Assembly (NCBI GenBank): GCA_032622095.1
Contig: CP136061.1
Location: 49,419,797 to 49,483,796 of the forward strand
Length of the DNA stretch: 64,000 nucleotides
Origin: Siphonodentalium dalli
Taxonomy: Eukaryota > Mollusca > Scaphopoda > Gadilida > Siphonodentaliidae
Direction: 5' to 3'
The notes beneath the pieces are model-generated. The model was given only the letters and a program-made list of their open reading frames with translations. It searched no databases and was not told where the DNA came from. The position numbers and the translations under genes are program-made. Below are positions 21,400 through 32,780 of this stretch, one piece after another (the stretch's first letter is position 1; each line of letters starts with the position of its first letter).

Positions 21400-21964
21400 G
21401 GCTGCGGACACACGTATCACAGTAGCGATGGCATAGTAGGTGTGACAATTTATTATGGTGGAGTTTGGTGACAATTGGTCGTCATAATTAATATGCCATA
21501 GCATGATAGCAAGCCATGGCGCCCGTTGCATATCCGCACAATGAGCCAGATACTTTCTCATAGCTGCAGTTCCGACACAGCTTTATAGGCCCACAATATA
21601 ATGTTAGCGGAATTATTCGTAGAACTAAATGTCGCAAAAATAAAAAGGCAATTGGGGAACTGTCTTAATACGCATGAAATTAATATAAGTAGATAACATG
21701 TATTAAGATCATATCATTAACACGTACTACGTGCATGATATATGAGTGAATGCGGGATTTCCACGGTCAAACATAATTCCGGACGATAGATTGTGGTGAA
21801 ACGCAATGGGTTAATTGGTCGAGTCGACTCATTGAGCGGAAACTCAGCGGGCAACATGGCGAGCTATGGCACAGAATTATGACGACCAATTGTCACCAAA
21901 CGCCACCATAATAAATTGTCACACCTACTATGCCATCGCTACTGTGGTACGTGTGCCCGCAGCC
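21400..21964. mobile_element. Long-TIR foldback element, copy 2 (interior inverted relative to copy 1)
   Basis: Same GGCTGCGGACACACG termini and about 100-bp arms as 16316-17009, flanked by ATT on both sides (21397-21399, 21965-21967). The interior matches copy 1 in the opposite orientation and is shorter (565 bp in total). Confidence 0.8.
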
Positions 21965-21974
21965 ATTTGCATGA

Positions 21975-22440
21975 ATACTTTCTGCCTTCGGCTACACGAG
22001 CATGGAATAGTTTATCGGATTCAATAAAATCATCAAACAAACTTGAATAATTTAAGCGTAAGTTGAACAATGACCGTGCAAAAATTGCTAACATATCTCC
22101 AATGTTATTCCAGGAAAGCCCAAATATATCATACTCGTATTAGACTATATATAGGTTGCAGCAACATTAACCAAGAACTAGTTATTTATCACTTGATAGG
22201 ATCACCCTTGTGTCAATGCGGTAGATTTGAAATTGAATCCGCTTACCATTTCTTCTTCCAATGCCCTCTTTACGCCAGAATTAGACCATAACTGCTAAGT
22301 AACTTGCCCTTAAGTACGATAACAACCGATGTCCTATTGTACGGATCACACGAACTTCCAAACAAATTAAATTCCTAAATATTCTGGGCGGTTCAGAAGT
22401 TTATTTTAGATAGTAGCAGTTTCTCATAAGATTAGTTCAA
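21975..22440 (+). pseudogene. LINE C-terminal remnant
   Basis: The + strand reads FLPSATRAWNSLSDSIKSS, stop, FKRKLNNDRAK; then in another frame (22070-22291) HTRIRLYIGCSNIN and LIGSPLCQCGRFEIESAYHF; then TDVLLYGSHELPNKLNS. These are the conserved C-terminal blocks of non-LTR retrotransposon polyproteins (WNSLP block, CxCG..E..H..F..C finger). At least one frameshift and several stops. Confidence 0.75.
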
Positions 22441-22575
22441 GCGATGTGGCTAAATTCCATTTGCCCTAAGCATGAACCGCTTTTTCTCCTCCGTGGTCGT
22501 GACGCTTACGAGCAAGTGATTTCCTCCTTGAACGGATGTTGTTCGTTTGTGTCTAACGTATGTTGTGTCAAACCT

Positions 22576-22660
22576 CTCTCGGTCTCTCTCTCTCTCTTTC
22601 GCTCTCCCTGTGTCTCTCTCACCATCACCAACCCCCCATCTCTCTCTCTCTCTCCCTTAA
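22576..22660. repeat. (CT)n microsatellite
   Basis: Interrupted TCTCTCTC tract. The reading frames through it are Ser/Leu repeats only. Confidence 0.85.
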
Positions 22661-22825
22661 CTCCCGTGTTAAACTGTTATACCCATATCTCAATTTCAAA
22701 TATGCAATAACATTCCAATCAAACGAAAACTATATATCCCGTCTGCTTTACCTCAAGTGATATTTCCTTCATATGAGGTAAAATGTTTCCACGAGGATAG
22801 GACTTTAAAAAGCCATTTGCTTGTT

Positions 22826-23101
22826 GCTAATGGCGCATTTTTTGTCGAAAGCGCCGAAAGCGCCATTAGCAAGTGGCCCTAATAGGATTCCATAGGTATG
22901 CCTAATGGCGCTTTCGGCGCGCGCCGAAAGCGACAAAAAGTGCGCCATTACCAACGCGCCGAAAGATGCGCTAATATCGCACATTTTGTCGCTTTCGGCG
23001 CGTTACTAATGGCGCACTTTTTGTCGCTTTCGGCGCTTTCGGAGCATCGCGTCGAAAGCGCCGAAAGCGCCATTAGCAAGTGGCCCTAATAGGATTCCAT
23101 A
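22826..23101. repeat. GC-rich palindromic repeat cluster (CGCTTTCGGCGC)
   Basis: At least eight copies of CGAAAGCG/CGCTTTCG in both orientations, with GCGCCATTA and GCACTTTTTGTCG blocks. A 51-bp segment beginning GTCGAAAGCGCCG is repeated without change at 22844-22894 and 23051-23101. Strongly foldback-prone, and CpG-rich unlike its surroundings. Confidence 0.75.
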
Positions 23102-26100
23102 CATGACAGACCAGTCGACATAAATTTCGACTCAGTATATCATATAAATTCATCTGAGTCGAACAGGACTGGCCGGAAAGCTATTTCCAGACTTGGGGAT
23201 ATACCAAGAAATTCCTTGTTTTGATTGGAAGCGGTACCAGAAACCGCTAACCCCGATTGGCTAACCGATAACAGCTGTGCGTGTCCCGTAAAAATAGCTC
23301 AGGTGTCATCAAAAACACGTGTGTATATTGATCTAAATTTAAGACATTTATTCATCGGTAAAACTCGTTTTCGACGCTTTTTATAATCTCATCACAATAG
23401 GAAAATGGACAAAGACCGACACGATGTGTTATTGAAGTGTGTTTCGTCTATCTTGAAAGAGGCAGTTATTTCAGAGTTGAAATCTGAACAATTTCAAGTG
23501 TTGTCGGCAATATTGACGCGCATAAATTATTCCTTATTTGGAATGTCTGCGACATCAGTATGACGTCACGATATTGGGGGAAGCCCATTGTTCTGGAATG
23601 GGTTTTTACATGAATTCGTGTCGACCTAATATTATAATCATTACGGAGATGTTTACGTCGACTGATGAAAGACATGCTTGTTGCATGAATGAGTGATAAC
23701 GATACCTCGGACTGGACTATGGTGTACGAAATATGTGAGAGTTCTAACTAGAACGCAGGCATTAAACAATCACCATAATGTAACATTGTTTGGAGGTGAA
23801 GCCAGGATTGGTTTCACATCTTCATCGCTACCCCATGCTGTGATCCAAAAGTGTCGGCGACAATGTGACAGAGGACGCGGAGATCAATGAAACATTTTCG
23901 GTGCTATACAGCTGTGGACAACTGAAAATATACGATCGGCTACCATTCTGGTGTGCTTAAAACATAACATGTAATTGCGGTGGATGTAAGAGATGCAAGA
24001 TCAAGCGATTTCTTTGCTATAAAATATGTGTTCTGTAAAAGTAGATGTCACTCATGTACGAATTATTGAAACAAATATATGAGTTACCGCATATCATTGT
24101 GTATTCTGTGTTACTGTATGTTAAATACCTATAATTTCATAAAAAATGTATATCTTAATCCTAAATATATGTGTATTAAATAGGCATTTGGCACTAAAAT
24201 TCAGTCAGAAGTTTTAGTCATTTGGTCAAAATGACTGGTTTGACAGATTGACTGCAACATACAAAACAAAAAATTACGCAAATGCGCTAACATGTAAACG
24301 GAGTCTCGGGATCATATATCATAATAATGGTTAACCAACTGTTGTTTGATTATCACGCGCACCGCAGAAGCGACGGGTCATTCTTCATATTGATTGGCTT
24401 AGAGAGTATGGGACTTTATTTTGTCTACTATAGTAATAAATTTGTAGTCGTCAATGCTTCGCAAATGCTGGACAATTGTCAATCATCGATTCGAAAATAC
24501 GGAAATGTTCTTCATCTTGTATGAAATCATCACAACAAAACACGCACTTAAATTTCTCTCTTCTAATGTTACTTGGGGCTGAAGATGTCGCTCCTTCTCT
24601 ATATATATATGAGTGAATGGTTACTGATAGTGAATCTGGTGAAAGCTATTCTGTCTTCGATGTGGTTAAAGTCTATATTATTTATTGAAAAGACGATGCT
24701 TATTGTATGTATGTTCAAAGAATGTTATTTTTGTCACCATTATTGTGGATCTGCGTTTGGTGCCAGATATCTTACCCGCGGACAGAATACGAGTACACTA
24801 TATAAATTGTTCGAATTCAAAAACAATACACAAAGAAATCTCCCAAACAGTATTGATAGTGGCAGAGATAAACTCGCCATTATCGAGTCGGGGCTTCCAT
24901 TACAAATGTCGACGTATGACCTTTCAAAAGCTTCAACCCATAGATTTGAGCCGAGACGCTAAACTGCATGGGAAGTTGACGTAAAGACTGAAAAGAAATT
25001 TTCAGAGTCAGAAAGGCATTTAAAGGTCTATTATATATAGTTTGATAAAAGTATAGAAGATGCATTAGACATTTGTGTTGTATCAATATAGTGCCCGACA
25101 GTATGAATATGTGTTTCCGATTGAAACTTTTCCGGCATACATCACCAAAGACACACCAACTGTTCGGGCTTCTTTGTGCACGCAAGTCGACTCTGGTATT
25201 TCTAAAGCTTTAACCATCACACTGACATATCACTTCTATTCAAAGCAAGTACAAAGATGTACAGCATGGCCATTGTCGAGACGTTGCTCCAATCGCTCAC
25301 GCCAACGTAGGACCTTTCAAAAAAACTTTACTGTCAATCTTTGTTGAGAGCTCGATTGTTTACCAGTGGCTAACACAGGGGGTCCGGGAACTTTAATTTG
25401 TTCTGTTATGTATTACAAGAAGGCCCCGGATCGATTTTCGGGAAAATCACACCAATGGTGGGGAAATGTCTTCAAAATCACATTTTCTTTTTCAAACTAC
25501 CAATTTTGTTAACAGGATTATATCCTTCAGTAGACTCTGTTGTTTAAAACTAACATCCACAAAATATGATAAATCAAAACTTGTTTGATAAAATCCGATC
25601 CCAAATTCAAAATCTGATACCAATATCTTCATATAGGGAAATGCGTATTATTTGACGATAATGTTATCGAATTCGACTGGCAGGATATTGACATTTTAGA
25701 CACTGTTGTCAAATCTATCAGGGTTTGAATATGCGTTTGGATTTTCTAAAACTTGTATATCGCCTTATCGTATTTCATGCATGCTAATTTCAAAGAATAA
25801 ACGTCTAACGAAGGTGTATAGAGCTGTTACCAATTAAAAAAAGGTGCCTTTGGATAAATTTGCCTCAGACTGCGTGTGATTTCCTGGGCAATCGACCTGT
25901 GACTATTTTTAGAAATGTGTCCGGACCCCTGTGTGGCAGAACGATCCGAGAACACAAAATGTGTAATTCTATAATGCGTTATTTTCACACGGAATTGTTT
26001 CAATAGAATAGTGGTGGTTTGCTTCCTGTTAACACGTTAGTATTAAAGCATTGGTGTACCCATAGATTCGATGTCGATGACTATATTGAAAAAAATATGA

Positions 26101-26388
26101 AGATTCAGAAAGGCAAATAAGACCTGTATATTCTCATATACGAGCATTATATTCTGTGGATGAGTAAGACTTTTGCTAACAATAGGACGTGTTCTTTATG
26201 CAGGATCGTGAGAATGTACGGCGATTTAGACTTTTCTGTCAGACTTCCATTTATTTTCCAGCTGTAAAGGTGTATAATGTAACACTGGAACCTCATTTCT
26301 ATTCACGGTAAAATACAAAGACGCGTCAACGTCATTGTCGAGACTTCTTTGCACGTACGTCGACACTGATCCTTCAAAAGATTCAACC
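23102..26388. other. Unassigned intergenic DNA, about 3.3 kb
   Basis: Holds diverged repeats (24870-25020, 25200-25300 and 26080-26385 share TTGTCGAGAC, CTTCAAAAG-TTCAACC and GATTCAGAAAGGCA-type stretches). Open frames at 24327-24524 and 24573-24962 resemble no family I know. Confidence 0.4.
23405..23566 (+). CDS. Unrecognised small ORF (53 aa)
   Basis: ATG-initiated frame MDKDRHDVLLKC...ISELKSEQFQVLSAIL, ending TGA. The LKxEQ..L..IL spacing faintly recalls the start of helicase-like multicopy genes in invertebrates, but no ATP-binding motif follows in any frame I read. Could be a truncated first exon or chance. Confidence 0.15.
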
Positions 26389-26560
26389 TAGTCAGGTGGC
26401 TTAGCAAATTTAACGTTACCGGCCGGACAAAAGTACCAAATTTGGCATGGAGTTTCTTTTCGACCTATCTATTGATTTTATCCGTGGAACCCACTTGATC
26501 GGTTCCGATTTTCCAAGATGGCGGCCAAAATCCAAGATGGCCGCCAGAAAAAAAGGAAAT
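26389..26560. repeat. Left TIR of element 1
   Basis: Pairs with 31925-32105. Contains ACGTTACCGGCCGGACAAAA, CCAAATTTGGCATG, and two AAGATGGC boxes (CCAAGATGGCGGCC and CCAAGATGGCCGCC) that resemble YY1 sites. Confidence 0.85.
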
Positions 26561-26806
26561 GTCATATATTTGGCTGTAAAAATCGGAAATGAACACATGA
26601 GGTGTCAATTCAGGTGTTTCCGGGGTCACTGAAACAGATGCTGGTCATGGCATGTTGCTCGGGTCACCCATTTCCAAGATGGCGGCCAATATAACAGAAA
26701 ATACACATGTTGTCACTGTTAAGTACATACTGGTAGTATTTAGGAATTCTATCTACAATGTTTCAATACAATGTATCTCTACCAGACAGTTCACAATCGA
26801 TGCATC

Positions 26807-27022
26807 CTATTTGGATGAACATGTGCACCGACAAAGAGATGTGCAAGGCAGGTTTGCCTTGCTGCATTTGCAGACTGTACAGGCCCTTTTGCAGCCACAT
26901 TTCACGAATTCTCTGCACGCTTTAGACGCCTCTGGAATGGTAGACCAGACAGGTTCCCATGAGTTCCCAACTTTCACCCACGCATAGTCGGTTGGACAAG
27001 GATTAGTTTGTTGAGATAACAT
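26807..27022 (-). pseudogene. Element 1, Cys-rich C-terminal domain
   Basis: Frame in register with the end of the transposase family though shifted from the 714-residue ORF it overlaps. Reads PTDYAWVKVGNSWEPVW, then CREFVKCGCKRACTVCKC and LPCTSLCRC. The CxC..C....CxC....LxC...CxC spacing resembles CXC/tesmin-type zinc-binding tails and is expected at the C terminus of these proteins. A one-base shift near 27000 separates it from the nuclease domain. The terminal role is probably DNA or zinc binding. Confidence 0.6.
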
Positions 27023-29118
27023 GCATGTTGTCCAGATGCCAGCCTGGTATACTGCCCTCCTAGTGTGTTGGAGTAGTGCATCTGAGTAGGTGGTATCTTG
27101 TCAACAGCTTGCCTTTTCTGGCTGAACAGCTCCATCCGGGCACTGTTAACATTCATAGCGTTACTTGTTTTGTCATAAACTACGACAACTAGTCTCTCGA
27201 TTCTTTGAAATGATTCAGAATGTAAGTCAAGATGCTCAAACGGATGTGCGGCAAGATGAACAAAGGCATCAGTAACTTCCTCATAAGCATTCCATGCCTG
27301 CCAGAACGATTTCTTCCCTTTCCCTCTAAACACTGATGTAGTATCATATCCTGACAAGGAGTGGAAAACGGGCAGGGAACATGATTTCTGTTCACCAAGA
27401 TGGGCACAAATGGCGTTGATGCTGTAATGAGTGTAGTTCTTTCCAGTTCCAAATGCTACCCAGAGATCAAGATCAGCATTTATCTGAGATAGGCCATGAA
27501 ACACACCGATAAGAACAACGACGACGTCTGTGTCCACAGTTCGCACCTGGATGGATTTTGTTCCATTCTCCAAAGCATGCTTCACGTGAACCACAATCCT
27601 AGTGTCTGCTTCTTCCTGATTGCAGCTGGACATTTCGATCTGCGTTCCCACACATGTAACATGCTCTCCAGCTGTGATATATACCGAACACTCAGGAGGG
27701 ATGCTGCAATCCGCAACTTTTGACGACAGGAATTCAAAGAGTTCCTTCTTGTTGATTGGATCACGGAGGAAGTCATTCCAGTTGCCCGGCAGCTTGGTGT
27801 CACCTGATACTTTCCTACGCACACCTTTGCCTCGTTTCTCCCTGGTTCCCTCCTTCAGGCTATCTGGCCGGTATTCGTCCCACACAACATCCACTCGCTT
27901 TGTGTCACGCAGCTGACGTTCCAGGTAGGGTATAAACACATTGTCAGCATATTCCTGGAATGTTGAGACATTTGTTACAGGCAATGCATGTACTGTCACC
28001 GCACCATCCAGAACTTTGCAGTCATATAATACAGGTGCCTCTGTCTGGTTTGGTGCCTCGATACATTGTAACAGATGACATTTGGTACCAGACAGATTAA
28101 GCTTTCCAAAATCAGACAGGGATGGAGGATACGACTGAACTTCGTGTGCAAAGAATTCACTGATGTCACCATCTCTATTTTGTAAAGAGATGTATAACTG
28201 GCTGAATAGTGCCACATTGTTCTCAAGCACCTTTACTTTCTTGCAATCCTTCATTCTGACTTTGAGCTTTGTTGAGAACAGGGGTAGTGAATTCTTTGAG
28301 ATCGTATCATGTATGGAGTGACTCCGATCCACGAGCACAGTATTCACACACTCTTGATACTTCTTTGTGCCTGTGTCTTCCAGTGTACGGATTGTATTCA
28401 CTACCGCATCATTCGCGCAGTTACGACTATCAAGAGTTACCAACTCTGGGAAGTCATCCAGGAAGGGATTTCCCATCTGGCGTATTGTGTTAGATAGGCT
28501 ATCAACCTGTCGCTGGAAGGTTTTCTGTGCTGCAAGTCCCTGTTCATGGTGTTCGAAGTTAGCGGGGTTTTCCGGATCATCGTCATGAAGATATCCATTC
28601 TCGTACTGTGTCAGAAGTCTGGCAAGATCGGGTCCAGCGGTCATCCAGCGTCTGAAGGCAACTGGATTCTCAGTGAGTCCTACTGCACCACCGGATGCTT
28701 TCACCACTTTATTATCCTGCTCATGCGCTTGGTCTATTGGGATCGCAGAGTATCTGTGTGACGACTTTGCGATTGTCCAGTGATTCCGAGTTTCAAACTC
28801 ATCTTTGATCTTTTGTGGCAGCGCCTTCATGTCTCTGATGTGTACAGACAGCCACCGAGAATAGTTCACATGGTCTAACACAAAGAACAATGGTACGAGT
28901 GCCTCTAATACAGTAACATACAATGGGAAGTTTATCTCCCGATGGGCTCTAACAAATATGAGAATCAGAATCTCATAGTGTGCGATCATGTGCCAGAACT
29001 TGAACGTGGGAGATTTCTTACACATTTGTTCCAGCCAGATGCTGAAACTCTCATCAACATTAGATCTCTGGTTGAATGCTTCATTCAGTAGCCTGTGAAG
29101 AACAAGAACAGTGGGCAT
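26974..29118 (-). pseudogene. Element 1, third catalytic region plus XPG/FEN1-like nuclease domain (714 aa)
   Basis: Longest open frame in the window. Residues about 115-160 hold IDQAHEQDNK and GGAVGLTENP, a conserved block whose Glu may be the E of a DDE triad. Residues about 498-600 hold the nuclease signature: SCNQEEADTR (E502, E503, D505), RTVDTDVVV (D529, D531) and LPVFHSLSGYDTTS (G590, D592), matching the EEAD/DSD/GxDY acidic pattern of FEN1/XPG and PIN-like nucleases; the usual GCD here reads GYD. It has no promoter of its own: its start overlaps the preceding frame (29081-29659) at a one-base shift, so it is the middle and end of one large protein. Confidence 0.7.
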
Positions 29119-29659
29119 GCCGAGTCCTGGTAATGTGTGATACTTTCAGGAATGAATCAGCTGTTCCAGATGAAGCAACTTCAGATTCAGTGAGAGCTGT
29201 CGTCCAACCTGCCCCATCTAATAAATCGCCAACAGTGTTCCACAGCGCTTTCTCAATGTGCAGTCCGCCCATCATAACTACGTAGACTTTCTCGCCATAG
29301 AGATATGGCCATTTCCATTGTACGTACTTGGCGAGCGTGAACAGAGGCTGGTCAAACGTAATCACTTGGATTTGTCCTGGGTTGAGATACTCTGTTGACT
29401 GCCGATGTACATCCATGCCATGTTTAATCATTGCTGGTGTGTCTGATTTTTCATAGAAGAGAGGGAGCAGTGCACATATTGCTGTTAGCTCTGATGTTGG
29501 CTGTTGTTGAGTGGCGTGATAAGCAGACCATGTAAGTGAACTCGTCTTGCACAGTTCCACATCACTGATATGTTGAAGACTATGTTTTATCCAGTCATAT
29601 TCTTCACGTTTTGCTTCTGCCAGGTCAAGCTTCACTATTACTCTCTGGTACCTGAACAC
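29081..29659 (-). pseudogene. Element 1, transposase segment with second catalytic Asp (192 aa)
   Basis: Open frame continuing the transposase. Contains PGQIQVITFDQPLF, whose Asp is a strong candidate for the second D of the DDE triad, followed by the hallmark MMGGLHIEKALWNTVGDLLD and GTADSFLKVSHITRTRHAH. Its 5' side is joined by a frameshift near 29640 to the segment with the first Asp; its 3' side shifts into the 714-residue frame near 29105. Confidence 0.7.
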
Positions 29660-29879
29660 CAGTAGACTTCAACGAAACTGCAGGAACATAAGCATAATGG
29701 TCTGGAAGCGAGTGAGTATGCGCCCTTGATGGCGGTAATGTGACAGGTTCCCTGATGACACCGGGTTCCCTCGTGCTTGGGAATTGAAATGTACTAATGC
29801 CAGTGCCATGAAAAGATGTCGTGGCTGTTGTTGCACTTGGATTGTGATCGAGATTGTCAAGAGCGCCCACAGTAAAGAG
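29625..29879 (-). pseudogene. Element 1, transposase segment with first catalytic Asp
   Basis: Follows an in-frame TGA (29880-29882). Contains VGALDNLDHNPSATTA and FHGTGISTFQFP; one of the Asp residues in LDNLDHN is the likely first D of the DDE triad. It ends with a frameshift into the next segment near 29640. The residues after the block (REPVTLPPSRAHT) are a variable linker. Confidence 0.65.
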
Positions 29880-30359
29880 TCATTTTCGCAGAATAGTTGG
29901 TGCTACTACACCATCATCTTCAAACCTCTCACATACAGCTGTGGCGAGCCACTCTTCAATCTGCATCACCCTGTCATAGGAAACACTGATACCCATCTGG
30001 TGTGACTGTTGGATGATCTTCTTACTTCTAGTCAGTGCGTGTATATTTATGCCAATGTAAATTGGTAGTGGAGGTTCTCTGTCCAGAGTGTGCCTGACTT
30101 TCGTAGGTGAATTAGGTTTACGTTTCTTGACGTTGTGGACGATGGTTTGTCCAACAGTTAGACACACTTGTGAATCGTTACTCTCTATCAGATTTGGACC
30201 ATTAACAATCATGGAGACGAGACACTGTAGACTCGGTGGTAATGATTTCTCCTGACAACCCGGTGGAAACTGGCCGGTGAATTGGAATCTTCATGATGAA
30301 AGATATCCTTTCTAACGATTGTTGCTGCTTGTGCCATTATCAGGGCATCTTCAGTAAAG
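29880..30359 (-). pseudogene. Element 1, transposase segment upstream of first Asp
   Basis: Two partial frames. Bases about 30344-30260 read DFTEDALIMAQAATIVRKDI; then, after a shift, 30212-29880 gives 110 residues (MIVNGPNLIESNDSQVC ... EPPLPIYIGINIHALTRSKK ... GISVSYDRVMQIEEWLATAV) up to a TGA. EPPLPIYIG and VSYDRV are recurrent blocks of this protein family. The TGA and at least one frameshift show decay. Confidence 0.65.
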
Positions 30360-31244
30360 TCACGTTTTTTTCAGGGCATCTTTAATCATGTCTTTCATTC
30401 CATCCTTGAATATTATAACGATGTTCCGGCCATCATGTTGTGCTTGTGCATCAGAGAACCGCTCAAGCAACTGCTCCTTAAATCTGGTTTTGTTGATAGT
30501 CTTTGTAATGTTCAGCTCCTCAAGCCGATTAACATACAGGGTGTGTAACTCTGATAATTTGAAGATAAGAGTTCCAGCATTGACTGACATTTCAATATGA
30601 CCAGCAAGTTCAACAAATGTTCTTGCCTCATTCATTATATCGTCAGTGTTTGTTGTTGCCTTCTTTAACTGTCTCATATGACTGCGATATCGATTTCGAA
30701 GGTGGGTCAAACATGTTAAATGATATGTCGCATCCATGGCCATGAGATCTGACCCAACAATCCTAGCAAGTAGCTGGGTATCCTGCAGTTCACTAACCAT
30801 AGTCTTAAGGCCCGTATCCATATCATATGATGAAACGTGGTGGAGGGGATTATCCTCGTCTGCGCCTTTCTCGCAAAAGAAACATTGTTCTATCATGATG
30901 ATTGAGCGCCGCTTACTAGGTTGTCTACCTTGTTCATTATCATTTTCATGTGGATTGGATTCCTTTCGCTTTCTCGCTCTTGCCAGTTTGTAGTTGCCGA
31001 ACTGTACATGACAGGATTTATGCCACGACGCAGAATTTTTCACAAACGTGTCAACGGTTTGATCACTCCCAAACTTCAGTCCGATTGGGAGCAGATTAAT
31101 CTCACGGAACTGTTCAACATTCGTCAAGAATGACTCATACGCAGATGTCTTATCGCCGCCTACTGACGGGTTGAGAAGGGGACATCTTAAGTCTTCAGCT
31201 GTTTTATCTTGGCAAATGATACATCGGCTAAAGTCTAGCTCCAT
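30360..31244 (-). pseudogene. Element 1, N-terminal zinc-module segment (294 aa)
   Basis: Starts at an ATG and carries two repeats of a Cx2C...WHx2C-type module: C8/C11 with H75/C78 and C121/C124 with H175/C178, separated by a Lys/Arg-rich linker (about 85-115, RARKRKES and PSKRRS) that could be a nuclear signal. These modules probably bind the TIRs. The frame ends in a run of A (30360-30370), where a one-base shift separates it from the downstream transposase frame. Its 5' leader to the TIR (31245-31924) holds a direct repeat of CAGAATAAAGAGCGTTATTC. Confidence 0.7.
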
Positions 31245-31924
31245 GTTGCTTTATCCGAAAAGAAATGGATAGGATACTGTAATTTTGAAACAAGGTGCCC
31301 ATGTGCACTGATAGATTCAGCGTCCAAATATGGACAGAATAAAGAGCGTTATTCTGTGAACAAAACCAAATATGGAAAATAGCTTGCAAACAGCCGTAGG
31401 CGCAAATATGTACAGAATAAAGAGCGTTATTCGGTTAACAATACCAAATATGGATTGTGTTAACCACTACCTGCCAAGGACGGTGACATGGGGCATGGAG
31501 AAGGAGTGCTCGAACGTTCTCAAAAGCGGTCCGATGACCATTCCCGTGTTTGTTTTTACCCTTAGATAGCAAATTCTGTCAATTCACTGTCACCCTGAAG
31601 TTGCCAAACAATGCCTGTAGGCACTGCTAATGTGCTTTCCATCCATAATTCAGTGTAGTAATATCTCTCCTACATTAGTCTGATGGTCATGTTGGAGTAT
31701 ATTAAGCGACATAAAGCTTGTAAACTAAAATGGCGTTTAATTGTTGGCTAGATGAGTCAAATATACATGTACATAGTATACATGTAAAGTTGAGAGATAA
31801 TTGCAGGTTTTGCTTTTTAAACTAGCCCATCTTCAGACATTACTTGATATCCTGTATCACGATACACATGACGCTATATGATATACAAACAACAAACAGA
31901 CAGAAGTTCCAAAATATATAGTAG

Positions 31925-32105
31925 ATTTCCTTTTTTTCTGGCGGCCATCTTGGATTTTGGCCGCCATCTTGGAAAATCGGAACCGAATAAGTGGGTTCCA
32001 CGGACAAAACCAATAGATAGGTCGAAAAGAAACTACATGCCAAATTTGGTACTTTTGTCCGGCCGGTAACGTTAATCCTGAAAATTGTTGCTAAGCCACC
32101 TGACT
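31925..32105. repeat. Right TIR of element 1
   Basis: Inverted copy of 26389-26560 with a 14-base difference near the outer end (CCTGAAAATTGTTG side). The promoter for the - strand transposase should lie in or just inside this TIR. Confidence 0.85.
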
Positions 32106-32109
32106 AACC

Positions 32110-32780
32110 GTCGTAAAACACAAAGAATATCGGATACAATTTAAGATCAAGAAATTTTATTTGGACAACTGTGAAATGTCTCTTTGTACATTATTTCAAC
32201 ATCTCGTTTTTTGTGGAACTATTATAACGCCGTCGGATGATTAAAGTTATCACCAAAGGTCGTTCAGTGCAGGCTTTCAACAATCTGATGACTACTGTCC
32301 TATAAACCGGTTTAACCACAGGAAGAATAGTTATTCTGATATGGCTGTCAGGCGGCCGCCGTTGTCTAATTCCATACGGCTATAGTGTATTGATAGTACT
32401 CATACTTTGTTGATTCCGGCGTTGACAGTACACTACCAATATGCTGTGTACTGTCATAGCTATAGCTAAGGTATTGCCATCGTCACCTGTATACAGTCAA
32501 ATTTGTGGCTTGTCTATATCCCCGACTACTTGTAACTGTGTTTCGCGTTCCCAAAAGTTTTCAAACACATGCGAATTTCGGATGCCTGTGTAGATGAAAT
32601 GTTCAGAAAAAACATCCTATATATTGTATAGCACTTTGCATGACTACAAATGAAATATGTTCTGCTAACAATAATATGTAACTATATGTATTATTAATGC
32701 TGCAGTTAATAATAGTAGCTATATCATTTATGACACAATTTTTCCAGTTCCTCAAAACCAGTTGTAAACTTTACGACATC
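32110..32780. other. Unassigned intergenic DNA
   Basis: No gene or repeat recognised. Confidence 0.4.

Larger units (their letters stand above)
26389..32105 (-). mobile_element. XPG-nuclease DNA transposon, Academ-like (element 1), 5.7 kb
   Basis: TIRs of about 172 and 181 bp (26389-26560, 31925-32105) begin (T)AGTCAGGTGGCTTAGCAA. AACC flanks both sides (26385-26388, 32106-32109), a 4-bp target duplication. The interior is one long - strand coding region (31244 to 26807) broken by about five frameshifts or stops. The Zn modules, DDE-type motifs, XPG/FEN1-like nuclease and Cys-rich tail, together with the short duplication, fit the Academ superfamily as I recall it. The naming is from memory; the TIRs, duplication and coding content are visible. 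Confidence 0.75.

Noticed and set aside
24573-24962. 129-residue + strand frame
   Set aside because: Not ATG-initiated at its stated start, no domain seen, and the region holds diverged repeats.
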